A stretch of DNA of 64,000 nucleotides from Paulownia fortunei (taxonomy: Eukaryota; Streptophyta; Magnoliopsida; Lamiales; Paulowniaceae): the NCBI GenBank assembly GCA_019321725.1, contig CM033119.1, positions 1,116,001-1,180,000 on the forward strand. Reading direction: 5' to 3'. Shown one piece after another: positions 1 through 11,858 of the stretch. Under the pieces are notes generated by a model. The model was not told where the DNA came from. It was given only the letters and a program-made list of their open reading frames with translations, and did no database searches. Both the position numbers and the translations under genes were made by a program. The first letter of the stretch is position 1. Each line of letters starts with the position of its first letter.

Positions 1-1800
1 ATGAGCTTTATATTTCCAGTCTTGTGCAATCATAATGGCAAAAAACAGAACACTTTTTATTTCCTAAGTTCCCATTTATCTATTTTATTTTTCTCCTATT
101 TAGCTGTCTATTGACATATGGGGCACCTCAAATCCAATCCAAATAAGATAGAATCCACAATTTTTATCATCTTTTTTGATTGGGTTTTGTTTTGAAATGC
201 AAGCAGGTGCATGTGAAGGAATAAAGAAGCTGGTGAAAGATCCAAGATGACAACATATAAACATTGTTTTTTGTTCTCATTTTGATTTTATTCCTTGTGG
301 TATGGGGGGAAAAATCCCAAAAAGAGATTTTATATTCTGTTGAAATCCTATCCACCGACTGAATATTTTTTCTTCATTCCTTATTCATTGGGGAAAATAA
401 ATAATCCAATTTTTATGGTGATAGCTGTTCATTAGGGGGGTGGGGGTGGGTTCAGTATGACTATTTACATTCAGTATGACTATTTACATATTCATGCCCA
501 TCTTGATTGAAATTTATGCATTATGTTAAACAAAAGTCAAATCCCATTGAAGAGAAAAAAAAAAAAAAAAAAAAAAAATTAAGCTCATCAACTATGTCAT
601 TTTGGTCTCAATATGAGCCTCTTTGTAAGTCAGAATAATACTACACCATCTTTACTTTTGGGATTGAGATTGACCAAAAAAAACCCAATGGCTGCTACCA
701 TCAGCAATTGCTGCACGCATCTACCCCTATTCTTGAAATTAAAATCTGTAAACAATGTCAATTTTTTGTTCAGAAATAATTTGGATATTTACTCTATTTG
801 CATTACATTTATTTTCTTTTTCTATTTTTAACTTAGATCGAACATATTTTAGAAAAAAAATTAATAAATTTAAATATTATTTATTCTTTTTGCCAAAAGA
901 TTAGGTTGTATTAGACGTCTCGCATTTTTTTTCTAATAATCTTGGATATTGAGTTTACTTCTCTATCAAAATTTTAATGGACTTTTTAACTTAGGTCCAT
1001 TCCTCATTTTATTTACTCACAAACTATATGGCCCTAAAAAATAAAAAATCTTAAACAAATTTTAATGCATTGAAACAATATATTGACTTTACTTCCTAGA
1101 AGGAACTGATCCTTTTCAACTTGGAATTGGCCTTTTCTTTTGGGGAGGCCACACCTCCCCCCAGTTGCATCACTCCAATACATTATTTTAGTACATGCTT
1201 TTATTGCTTCATTGCACTCCAACTGTTTGTTTAATCTACTATGTAAAAAAAATAAATTAAATTTGTGTTTGCCTTGAGTCTTCGCAAAATGTGGGGTGGG
1301 GTGGGGGAAGCATCCAGGTTGGTGGGCAGATACCCACTCCGAAATCAAGCTTATAATTATTGTAATTTTTTTATTTAAAAAATTCATTTTCACAGCAAGC
1401 TAGGTGGACTTGTAAGTCTTTGTTTGGAACATGTAATATGTTTAAGGTTGGGAAGTTATTCGCAAACAAACACGTTGATATCATATGACTCTTCCATATC
1501 TTTGTAAAACAAAAAATCAAGTTTAGTTCGTAGTGAACTTTTGAATTTATCCCAATTATAGCCTACAATATAAACAATTAAATACAAGAAAAAGAATAAA
1601 AAGAAGGCTTCATGATTTAGCATTACACTTAGTGGCCACAAAGTATCAAATTTATTTGGTTGGGATTTGAGAACAAGTGGTGGCAGTGTGACACAGGGCT
1701 GGACTTTCTTGCAACCACACCAAAGATTATTGACTCAAAAATAAATAAGAAAAATATGGGGAAAAGTAAAATAAAAAATAGCATTAATGAAGAGAGAAAG
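1..1800. other. Intergenic DNA upstream of the STOP1-like gene
   Basis: AT-rich sequence with no supported gene. It holds a perfect 19-bp tandem duplication (451-469 and 470-488), a poly-A run near 555-579, and G-rich patches near 436-450 and 1291-1307. Short frames here lack any family signature. The right-hand end should contain the STOP1 promoter. A TATATATGG-like stretch near 1820-1828 lies just before the leader exon. Confidence 0.6.
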
Positions 1801-1829
1801 TCATGGGGAGAGATGGTGATATATATGGA

Positions 1830-3606
1830 TTGACTTCCACCTTGAAACCCCTTTTCTAGTTTTCGCTCATCGACTCACAACAGGGGAATAGCATCTGGGC
1901 TCTCTTTAATCTGGTAAGTTTCTATCTATTTCTTTTGATATCTTTTGGATCAATGCTTTTCTGATGTTCTTTTTTCTTACTCTGAAGGCTCTTGATTTGT
2001 ATGCTTGATGCTAATCAAGGTTTACTAGTTTTAGCTCTTATGTTTTGCTTATATGTTCTGGTGATCTTTAAATGGGGAAAAAAGTGTAATAATAATCTTG
2101 AATGTGGTTTGGGCTTCTACTTGAGCATTTTTATGAAGGAGAATCGAAGGAAGAAGGAATAAGCTGTATTTTTGTGTTTTTTTTTTTTTTTTGAGAATGT
2201 GGGATGATTTTTAGGATCTTAAGTCCTGTAAGTTCATATTAAAAAAGGTGTCTTTGTCTCTAATCCTTTTCGTTTTTTATTTATTTGGGTGGTGGTGGTT
2301 ACTCTGTAGCTTGGAGAGGAGAAACTGATGATTAGTTGTTTTGTCGGCTTGCTTTTCTGGTGGAGGAATTGTTGGAAAGGTGCAGTTAAGTTTCAGCAAA
2401 AATAATTCTTTAGTCTTTATGTAACCACAGGTTGGGGGGCAGGGGGTTGGGCGGATCCGTGTAGCTTGGAAAGGAGAAACCGATGTTAAAAGGGTCGTTG
2501 AGTTATGGTTCCTTATGTAGTTATTATTGGAAAGATGGGGTTTAGTTTCAGCCAGAATATCTTACTTATCATGCCACTGCAGTGGTTGGCTGTTCTGTTT
2601 TTCTTGTTTTCCCTTTTCTTTTTCTTTTTCTTTTTTTTTTTTGTATTTTTGCCCGGGGTGGGGAAGGTGTTGCCGTTACATTTTGGGAACTGATGATTAG
2701 TCACTTGTCGAGGTTTTCTGACCTAATTCATTTCCTTTGTGTTTGAGGATATTTGGGAGAGATTATGAAGTGAAGATGCAATTCTATAAGTATACTAGTA
2801 TAGCAAAACATCACTGCAAGTAAAGAACTGGAAAAAGATTATAAGCATTTAAAATATCTTTCTTGATTATTTGTTTGAATTTTTTTTAGCCATTTTCTTT
2901 CAATTTAATTGCAATCCGTGTTTCTCAGCATTGTACTCCCTTTGCCTTGCTGCATTCCAAATACTTGTCGAAGTCAAAAGAAAGATAATTGAGGCTTTGT
3001 GTACTTGAAAATGTAACTTTATGCTGCTTTTTGCTGAGAAGAACAACAGCCTGAATTCTTTCATGTACAATTGGACTGCTGAATTTAATTCTTTCAAGTA
3101 TCTTCTGTCCAGAATGTGGAATATTTTTAAGATCTTACACCTGTTAGTTCAGACTTATAAAGATGCCCTTGTCTCTATTTATTCATGTATTTACACTTTT
3201 TATTTTTGGAGGTTGGGGATGGGAATGGTATCCTGTGTTGCTTGACATGGAAAGGAGAAACCCATGATTAATGAGCTCAAGTTTGTGCACTAATAATCGT
3301 TTATTAGTGGTTAAAAGACCTGATACGCTTTCCTTATATTTTGAGAATCTTTGGCTGAAATTGTTAAAATTCAAAATAAGCCTATAAATTTATACATACT
3401 TCAGCATAATTGAAATCACTGCGCTTGGGTAATTATGAAACTTAAACTTTATAATCGGGTAAAAAGTAATTCATGTGTTTTGATTTGTAAGTTCTTATTT
3501 ATGTATCCATCTTCATTAATTTATCATGTAATTTCTTTAACATATACTCATTCTGCATTTTGTAAAATTTTTCAACAAATTTATTTCTAACTTCACCTGT
3601 TTTCAG
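1830..3606 (+). promoter_or_regulatory. STOP1 5' leader exon and long leader intron
   Basis: A non-coding first exon appears to end at 1913, before a strong donor (CTG|GTAAGTT). The acceptor is TTTTCAG at 3600-3606, 82 bases before the start codon. The intron of about 1.69 kb is T-rich, as plant leader introns often are. It carries diverged repeat copies described separately. The transcription start is not visible; about 1830 is a guess from the TATA-like stretch. Confidence 0.6.
2205..3320 (+). repeat. Diverged internal repeats in the STOP1 leader intron
   Basis: The segment at about 2210-2340 matches 3125-3275 by eye. Shared landmarks in the same order are a GATCTTA block, a CTTGTCTCT or TTTGTCTCT block, a T-rich tract, a G-rich tract, and GGAGAAAC followed by GATGATTAG or CATGATTAA. 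A third partial copy with GGAAAGGAGAAACCGATG lies at 2465-2490. This is an old duplication inside the intron. Confidence 0.6.
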
Positions 3607-3688
3607 CTAAAACTTTTGCGCCTTTCCCGCCCCATGTATTGCAGTTTTAATCTCACTCCATTTGGTACTTGAGAAAAACTAACTAAAT

Positions 3689-5251
3689 ATGGACCCTGAA
3701 GAGAGGCTATGTGCAGATACATGGACAAAGTCATCGTCTGGCCGTGAATCACTCAAGACGCCTCCAAATAATAGATCTTTCACCAACTTTAACTCACAGC
3801 AGCAGAAGCAGGAAGATTCATCATTTCATGATTATGGAGTAAGAGTTGAGCAACAATTTTCTGATTTCAGTCAACCATTTGGAGCTCAAAATTCCCTTGC
3901 TTGTAACGTGAATAACCAGAAGCAAATGAGTGATCCTCAAGATAAGCAGATATGTGAGGCTCATGAATCAAATAATACGCAAGATTGGGATCCAAGATCA
4001 ATGCTAAACAATCTCTCATTCCTGGAGAAAAAGATTCATCAGCTTCAGGATTTGGTGCATGTAATTGTTGGGCGTAGAGGCCAAGTTACGGGTCAAGCAG
4101 ATGAAATATTGGTTCAACAACAGCAGCTTATTACTGCTGATCTCACTTCAATTATAGTTCAACTAATATCTACTGCAGGGAGTCTTCTACCATCTGTGAA
4201 GCACACCCTTTGCCCTGAAAGTTCCATTAGCCAGCTGGGGCAATTTGGTGGAGTGACGAATCAGTCAGCAGGAGTGTCAGATAATGTTGTTCTTCAGCAC
4301 AATAACAATGTGAACAAGGTGGAAGATCACTCTGATCTAACAAGTTATTTTGGGGCCGAACAAAACTGCCCCATTGAAGACCATGAAATGAAAAGTGACG
4401 ATGATGCTGATGAAGGAGAGAACCTACCTCCTGGTTCATATGAAATTCTGCAACTTGAAAAGGAAGAAATCCTTGCACCTCACACCCATTTTTGCATGAT
4501 CTGTGGAAAAGGATTCAAGAGAGATGCCAATTTGCGAATGCACATGAGAGGTCATGGCGATGAGTACAAAACGCCAGCTGCTCTTGCAAAGCCCAATAAG
4601 GAATCCAGCTCTGAGCCAATCCTTATCAAGAGGTATTCCTGCCCTTATGTTGGCTGCAAGCGCAACAAGGATCATAAGAAGTTTCAGCCTCTAAAAACAA
4701 TCTTGTGTGTGAAAAATCATTATAAGAGAACTCATTGTGACAAAACTTACACTTGCAGCCGCTGCAAAACAAAGAAATTTTCAGTTATTGCAGATCTGAA
4801 AACACATGAAAAGCATTGTGGCCGAGATAAATGGCTTTGCTCCTGTGGTACAACCTTCTCTAGGAAAGATAAACTTTTTGGTCACATTGCCCTTTTTCAA
4901 GGCCATACTCCTGCTATTCCTGTGGAAGAATCTAAAGGATCTGCTGGACCATCTGATCGAGGACAATGCAGTGAAGCAACAAATAAAGTTGAACAACTAG
5001 AATTCAACTATAAGTCAGATGCTCCAAGTACAAGCGTGTGTCAAAATGTTATGGATGTAGAAGGGTCTGGAGAAGATCCTATAAGTTATTTCTCACCTTT
5101 GGGTTTTGACACAAGTAGCATTGGTGGATTTCATGAATTCCCTCGACCTCCATTTGAAGACTCAGAAAGTTCCTTCTCGTTTCTGCTTTCTGGGTCTTGT
5201 GATTACCCTCCAAAGAATGGAAGATATACTGGCTCAAATGATCTTGAGTAG
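3689..5251 (+). CDS. STOP1: STOP1-like C2H2 zinc-finger transcription factor
   Basis: A single coding exon of 520 residues; Arabidopsis STOP1 has 499. STOP1 is a nuclear regulator of proton and aluminium tolerance that activates genes such as ALMT1 (family knowledge). The first finger is at about residues 266-290 (CMICGKGF ... HMRGH). A tight cluster of three further C2H2/C2HC-type fingers is at about 314-406 (CPYVGC, CSRCKTKKF, CSCGTTFSRKDKLFGH). This one-plus-three spacing is typical of STOP1/STOP2. The N-terminal half is Q/N-rich, with an acidic DDDADEGE stretch just before the fingers. The start is the first ATG after the leader acceptor at 3606. The next gene is convergent. Identity to STOP1 rather than STOP2 is inferred from length and overall fit. 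Confidence 0.93.
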   Translation: MDPEERLCADTWTKSSSGRESLKTPPNNRSFTNFNSQQQKQEDSSFHDYGVRVEQQFSDFSQPFGAQNSLACNVNNQKQMSDPQDKQICEAHESNNTQDWDPRSMLNNLSFLEKKIHQLQDLVHVIVGRRGQVTGQADEILVQQQQLITADLTSIIVQLISTAGSLLPSVKHTLCPESSISQLGQFGGVTNQSAGVSDNVVLQHNNNVNKVEDHSDLTSYFGAEQNCPIEDHEMKSDDDADEGENLPPGSYEILQLEKEEILAPHTHFCMICGKGFKRDANLRMHMRGHGDEYKTPAALAKPNKESSSEPILIKRYSCPYVGCKRNKDHKKFQPLKTILCVKNHYKRTHCDKTYTCSRCKTKKFSVIADLKTHEKHCGRDKWLCSCGTTFSRKDKLFGHIALFQGHTPAIPVEESKGSAGPSDRGQCSEATNKVEQLEFNYKSDAPSTSVCQNVMDVEGSGEDPISYFSPLGFDTSSIGGFHEFPRPPFEDSESSFSFLLSGSCDYPPKNGRYTGSNDLE

Positions 5252-5931
5252 GGTGATTCTTGTGCGTTAGTCATTATTTCTGAATGCCATTGTAATTGTA
5301 CGCACAAGCAGCCATGTACTAGTTCATTGACACCAAATAATATTTTCTTTAACAGCCTTGTATCTTAGAACATCATTCTCTTTTTATCAAGGGAAAGGGC
5401 TACTGATTTCTCATTTGCTGATCCCAATCATTTTTCTACTACTGCATCAATGATGATTTAATGTGAAACTTGATAAGAGCTATTTGGCAGTTTTCCAACA
5501 ATTTCATGTCGTAAGTTTGTTTTATTATGGTTCCGATTGTCAAGAGGCGCATATGCGGGTATGATATTCACCACCTGCATATTTTCAATTTCTTAAGTTT
5601 TAAGGCTCGTCTTAAATTACACGGGTGCCTGCCCAAACAAATTTTCCAAATGCTTATTCATGGGTGGGGTGGTGCTGACAAATCAGAAGTACTTCCATTG
5701 AATTATTTCCATATACCTCATTGCATTTGAGTGTGCTGGGCACGGCAGATGAAATCTTAAAGTCCTAATTAAAGTAGAAGCAAGACTTTCAGTGGAAGTT
5801 AACCCTGCCCCACCCAAAAAAATGAAAAAATCACAGTGGGAGACGGCAGTTCTTCAAATGCAATCAGAAAATTGAGAATACATTCTCATGTTTGGAAACA
5901 ACATTTTGAATCAAGAGCAGTTTAAGTGTGT
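5252..5931. other. Convergent 3' ends of STOP1 and PS1
   Basis: 680 bases between two stop codons facing each other. It should hold both 3' UTRs and polyadenylation regions. Short frames here have no recognisable content. Confidence 0.7.
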
Positions 5932-8900
5932 TTAGCTGACTGTTGTGATCTGCCTGAAATTGGAATTATGCAGCAGTATGAGCTTCAAGCCCTTCGCACC
6001 TTCTCCCGATTTTGACAGCTTCTTTGAAGGGCTGGGATAATATTTCTCCTTAAGTACAGCATCATCCACACAAGACCAAGTAGGTCCTATTGGAGAACTG
6101 TTGGAATACAAAAACCTCGCCGAGAATGGGTTTACAAGACTCCCACGGAATTCCTCTGCTGTCTCACAAATGACACCCTGTACCAAAAAATTAGCAAAGC
6201 CATTAATGTATTATGCAAATCCATTACATGTTCAAAGTACTCTTAATGGAAATTGTACTTGTGTAAGTTTCCTTACTTCTGCCATGGCCTTGATCTTCAG
6301 AGTAACATCATCGCTAAGAAGGACAAGTTGTCCATCATTCCTGATTCGTTTAAAGAAAAGAGCACATTCAAGGATGTGGTCTGCGGCAGTTGGAGTGACA
6401 ATTGCCTGTAAACTATGTGGAGAAAATGGAATAGAGCCAACAGAGAATGCACCCTTGTCCTCATTCAACCAATGAGGAGAAGCAGGTGGGGTTGGTGGGA
6501 TAAACCTGCCTTCGTCTGCTGAGCTCTGTACATGAATCCACCATTTTGCAACTCCCATACATTCTTGAATCCATTGCAATGCTGCAGAAACCTCGGTCGT
6601 TCTTGTAAAGAAACTTCCACGTCTTAACAAGCAATCAAGTTCTCTTACAACTGAGATGAGAAAGCGTCAGTAATCAAAGTCACGAGACAAGTTACCTACA
6701 TTTTGGAAAATGAAGTATCAGGAGCTCACAGATAGGACTTTACCAATCCTAGGAATAACCAAAGTAGTCCCTCGAAGACCTCGCAGTAGCTGTAACTCCT
6801 TCCTTGACTTTTTGTCCAGCAAACATGCAGTGTCTACTACAATAATCCACCTGTTTTCTTCCACCTTCATAGTATTATTCTGCAAAAATTTGCACTGCAT
6901 TTGTTTGAAAATGAAGCAAAACTTTGAAATTTAAATATAAAAGAAAAAAGTTTGTTTTGGGAAAAGGACACAGCTCTGCACGCAACGGTCTATTAAAAAA
7001 CCTAATCAGATAAACATACAGAAAATGTGGCCCCTAACAATGTTTCTATCAATGCAGTTCAAGTAAAGAAAACAGTGCACACAAATCAAATTATGAGAGG
7101 CAGAACTCACACCTTTCGATTATCACACAAGAAAACAAGCCCAATTAACTTACATGTGAATGATTAACCTCTTCAGACTCATGGTAGTTGATAGATCTGC
7201 TACCTTTCATAGTGTCCTCATGAACTGAAGGTTTTGAGTTGGTCTTATGGTTACTAGTGGAGTTCACAGGCAGAGGATAAAAAGGGTCCCTATCTGCTCT
7301 AGCCTTTAATGCAGCCGGCTGTTTCTTCAAGGTGCCATGACTTTTGGATGCAGAACTTGTTGATTTCCATTCCTGAAAAACTTTGAGATGCTGACTTGAT
7401 TTATCTAAAGTAGGAAGCATGGCTTCCTCTTGATACATGTTGCTATTATTAGCTGTCTTCAAGGGCGATGATCTATATGACTTTGGACGTTTAACTACTT
7501 CTAATTTCTCAATGTTCTTCATGGACCTAAGCAGATGACTATTTGGAGTCATATTCTCTTTGTCTGGAGTGAAAATCTCTTCTTCATCCGGATCCACACT
7601 AGAAACAGTAGTGTTTGAGATTGATTCACTCTTCAAAGTTTCTTTACCTTTGCTCTTCAAGGATCTAACTAGAAGAGAATCAGGAGCAGTATTCTCCTTG
7701 TCTGGAGTGAAGGTTTCTTCCTCATTATAAGGACTAGCATAATGATCCTTCAGAATTGATTCACTTTTATGATTTTCATCGAAAAAAGATTTAACCTGCG
7801 AGCTCACATTAATATTTACACAGTTTCCTCTGCTTCGGCTGGTTTCAATCTGAACACTTTCAGGTTTACCACTCCTGGATTCACTCTTCAAAGTTTCTTC
7901 ACCTTTGCTCTTCAAGGATCTAACTAGAAGAGAATCAGGAGCAATATTTTCCTTGTCTGGAGTGAAGGTTTCTTCCTCATTATAAGGACTTGCATAATGA
8001 TCATTCAGAATGGATTCACTTTTATGATTTTCATCAGAAAAAGATTTAACCTGCAAGCTCACATTAATCTTTCGACAGTTTCCTCTGCTTCGGCTGGTTT
8101 CAATTTGAACACTTTCAGGTTTACCCCTCCTTGACCAAATGCTCAGACCTGATCTTTTCTCTGAATTCATCCCAGAAGTCTCCATAGTTTCTAGTTGAGC
8201 TACTGTCTGAGACACTGCTGAGAGAAAATGGGCTCTTGGAGTGCTATTTTCTATTTCAAATTGACTTAGCTGGCTACTGGAGAGTTCATTTTCTTGGTTG
8301 TATATTCCAGGTGAACTGTTGTTCTCTACTTCCTCTTTGTTGGAAAATGAATTATACAAGTCTTCAGGCATTAGAGGCGCTGTTGGACTCATTTTATGCA
8401 TAGACGAACCTAGATCTTCATCAGAAAATAGCCGTTCTAGGCCTTCCATAGTATCACTCAGAGTCTGCACTTGATCATTTCTATTAGACAAACTACTGCT
8501 ATCCTGAAAAATCAAATTACAGAATAAGATAACAGTAAATCCAAACTTTCCAATAAACACATTTGTAACAAGATATCTTTCAAGTAAATACTTAAAGTTG
8601 ACCTGATCTATCGCCCCTTCTGTTTCTTCATCAAATGTATCTGCAGCATCCAATTGAGGCACAAATGGGTTGTCTATATCATAAGCACAGCTGAGTGGAA
8701 CCCAATTGAGTCTGTACAACCTACTCGATGCCCCAAGATGCAACGTATCACCCTCATTTAGTTTCATTCTTACCCCTGGCTCAATTCTCTTTCCGGAAAT
8801 CCAGGTCCCGTGTACTGAAAAATAAACCCCACAAATCAACTAAGAAGACCAAAGGATCCATCAAACTTCAGTCTGCAATGATATATAATTGGCACAACCA

Positions 8901-9695
8901 TCACATCAATACACATATTGAACTTTTAATTGGCTACATCATAGTATTAAGTTGCATCTATCAACTATACTATCTCAATCACGTCATCAAAAAAGCAATG
9001 GATCTAGAGGCACACATCGAGACAACCAAGTGCACATCATGCACAAATAGATTCAACATAGCCAATTAACTTGAAAGACTTAAAATTATCTAAATTCTAT
9101 GAACTAATGAACAAAAACCCAACGCTAATTAACAACATATTCTAATAAAGATTAAGAAGAGAGAGGATTATAGAGAGGGTCTAGACAAGTCCAAGAACCA
9201 AAAAACCACAAGCAAATTTAAACACGCAAACTACATACACAGAAGGATTTATATCATAATCAAAAACGGTTAATGAATCAAGATATTAGCATCAGTCATT
9301 TGAAACAATCCAACACCAGAACATTTCATATGCACGCACACACACACACGCACACGCACACACACAATGAAGAGGGTTGAGAAAAAGAATTCACCAGAGG
9401 ACAAATCAGTGACAAAAAGAGAACGAGAAGTGGGTTTAGAGTGAATGCGGAGGTGAAATCTGCTGATACTTGGGTGCTCCAACTTTATATTACAATCCGG
9501 GTGCCTCCCAACCACCAATATCTCTTCCACTTCCGATTCTTGATCAACATTTTCTGCCACTGAAAACGAAGAAGAAGAAATTGAAGGAGGGTTATCTAAA
9601 AGAAAGATATTTTTGAGGATACAATTGTTTTTCAGGACTGTGAACACTGGGATTTCCCTCTCCTTCGGTTTCACTAGTTCTTGATTCTCAGCCAT
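5932..9695 (-). CDS. PS1: PS1-like FHA and PIN domain protein (parallel spindle 1)
   Basis: Six coding exons join in frame to 872 residues: 9395-9695, 8603-8814, 7154-8503, 6744-6879, 6277-6650, 5932-6177. All junctions are GT-AG. The FHA phosphothreonine-binding domain is at about residues 58-140 (GRHPDC, SISRFH, then VHGTW across the first junction). The PIN nuclease-like domain is in the last three exons, with acidic residues in VVDTACLLD (about D637), RELDCL, TAADHILE and LLSDD. This FHA-linker-PIN order matches Arabidopsis PS1, which orients meiosis II spindles; its loss gives unreduced pollen (family knowledge). The linker holds an 85-residue tandem repeat. Exon 2 cannot start at its upstream TTG, because the true first exon supplies the ATG at 9695. 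Confidence 0.9.
7623..8132 (-). repeat. 85-codon tandem duplication inside PS1
   Basis: Two 255-base copies lie back to back (about 7878-8132 and 7623-7877), differing at only a few residues. Each encodes GKPESVQIETSRSRGN, then DENHKSESI, then TFTPDKEN and LLVRSLKSKG. A third, degenerate TPDKEN unit follows at about 7535-7610. The duplication keeps the frame, which fits a functional gene with an expandable disordered linker. Confidence 0.92.
9333..9366. repeat. CA/CG-interrupted dinucleotide microsatellite
   Basis: An imperfect CACACA/CGCACA tract in PS1 intron 1, about 30 bases from the exon 1 donor. Confidence 0.9.
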
Positions 9696-9870
9696 TGCAG
9701 AGAGAGAGATTGAGAGAGTACGTATGCCTAGTGTGTGTTGTGTGTGTGTGAAGTGGGTTCTTGATTATTGTTTTTTTGAAATAGAAGGGGAGGGATTCAG
9801 TGAGAATTTGAATGAATCTTTAAAATGGTGACCGTTGCAAATTATGAGTATTTGCTTTCTCGCTGTGAAA
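9696..9870 (-). promoter_or_regulatory. PS1 5' leader and proximal promoter
   Basis: The segment directly before the PS1 ATG, with GA-rich and GT-rich tracts in the leader. About 150 bases of it (9711-9865) recur in inverted orientation at 15463-15615. That recurrence is the main reason to list it. Confidence 0.6.
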
Positions 9871-10079
9871 CGGCTAACTTCTTAATTTGTGATTAATTTA
9901 ATAAAAAAAATAAAAGAAAAAAATATCCTTTTTCTCTGTTATATTTTTCAAACTTTGTTTGCTTCTCTTCTTTCTTTTTTGCTACCAAAATTTTGGTGGG
10001 GAGGTAGACATTTATGAATTTAGGGTTGTTATATTATTCATTTTGCTTTTAAAATAAATGAATGTTCTCAATTAGTATT

Positions 10080-10385
10080 TTTATAATCGGATCGATGATC
10101 AAATTGATCTTTCTACCGATTAGCGGTTTAATCAGTCAAATCGATTCAACTGCCGATTGGAGCTATCTAATAAAAATTAATTATATTTTTTTATTATATC
10201 ATATAAAATGATAATATAATAAATTAATTATTACATAATATATTTTAAGTATAAAAAAATAAATAAATAACTAATTAAAAAAATATCTAATAAAATATAA
10301 AATTTAAATAATCACATAAATATAATAAAATATTAAATTTAATTTTTTAAAAAATAAATAAATAAATAAAACCAATCAAGCCAGC
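10080..10385. mobile_element. AT-rich MITE-like insertion (tentative)
   Basis: A GATCGATGATCAAATTGATC-rich head is followed by about 200 bases of almost pure A/T. This resembles short non-autonomous plant elements. I could not define terminal inverted repeats or a target duplication. It lies between the PS1 promoter and the palindrome, so it could be a later insertion. Confidence 0.3.
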
Positions 10386-11858
10386 AGAACCTTAAAGATA
10401 TCCCCTTTGCTCGTTACGGGGATAGATATGTGAACTCATTGGCACACTTTTGATGTACTTGATTGCCAAATATAAATGCATGTGCTTGATTACCCACTAT
10501 AAATGCTAGCATTCTCATTAGCAAACTACTTTCTTCAAGTTGAGAGGTTATTTTTCTCGCTTTTTTTATTTCTATTGCCAGTTTTTTTCTAACTTTAATA
10601 TTCTTTGGGTTTATATTGCAGAATTTTAGAACAAAAATTGTGATTGCAAAATATATTTTTTGTCTTCAAAAAGTTAGAAATTAGTTTTTTTTTTTTTTCC
10701 TTCAAAATTTCAATACAGGCTTTGGATTGCAGACCATGGGTATTTCAATTCTTGAGTTTATGTTACTAGTTATTGGAGTGTGACATGTGTTTTCTACCTT
10801 TTTTGAATTTTTTTCTTGTGTTTATTGAGTCATTTTTTATCTTTTTCTTGAATTTTCAATTTTCCCGTTGAGATATGCTTTTGGTGTCTCTGTTGAGATT
10901 TCTGTTGTTGGATTATTGTTTGGTTGTGTAGTTTGCTCCATTTATTTGTTTCAACAAGTATGGAATGTGTTTTGGGATGGTAGGTAGTGGGGGTTTTGAA
11001 TTTGGTTGATAAATTTTCTTTAATTTGAAGGTTGTTTTGGTTTGTTGTTTCGCTTTGTTTTTATGAGGTTTCGTAGTTTCATATATTTGTTTTTAAATGG
11101 ATTAAGTTGGGGAGGGGCTGTGGATTTATGGTAATTTTGATGGACTGTGCAATGCAATACTTTTCAGATGATTTTAGGATATTTTTGGAATATTTTAGAG
11201 TTGGATTTTAGGATATTTTTTGAATATTTTGAAGTTGGTTAGGATGTTTTTGAAATATTTTGGAGTTGCATTGTGTTTTTAATGGTGGTTTTATGAGTGA
11301 TAGTACTTCTTCTTTAATAGTTGTATATATTTGGTAGATAATAATATATGATCTTCTTATACATAAATTTTTTTCCCACCAGGGGCATAGAAACTTTTAT
11401 ATTTTGTGGAAAAAGAGAAATACATAAAGAAATGATTGAGATTGGTTACATTTATATTGCATATTCATTTTAATTCATGTGGATATTTTTTGATGGATTT
11501 AGCGAAAACACTCATGATTATATAATAAAATAGAAAATGACAAGTTATGATAGTGTTCCCTAACTTTTTTAATGGTTGGACGGGTGCTCATTAGTACAAT
11601 CTAATGTAATATAGCAATTTCCTGTTGAATGCAGGAATATTTTACTTGGAATATTTTACTTGCTGCTGAAAAAAGAAAGAAAAGTAAGATAATTTTGGAT
11701 ATGTATTAATTTTGCCTTATTAGGCCATATATATTTTGTTGTTGTGTCTTAGCATTATAATGTTTTCTTAGTTGAAATATGCTGTCTATTGTTGTCCGAG
11801 ATTCACGAAAATTTGCAAAATTTATTTCATTTTCCAGTATTTACATTTTATTATCAAT

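Noticed and set aside
4227..4675. Reverse frames opposite STOP1
   Set aside because: Antisense shadows of a well-supported zinc-finger exon.
6232..6630. Start of PS1 exon 5 at an internal ATG-like codon
   Set aside because: The exon begins at an acceptor at 6650 and is joined to exon 4 in frame (PRIVVRELDCL), so the internal start is not real.
9333..9366. Short regular repeats considered as a possible array
   Set aside because: A simple CA/CG microsatellite. There are no spacers, and a CRISPR array is not expected in a plant chromosome; none was found anywhere in the window.
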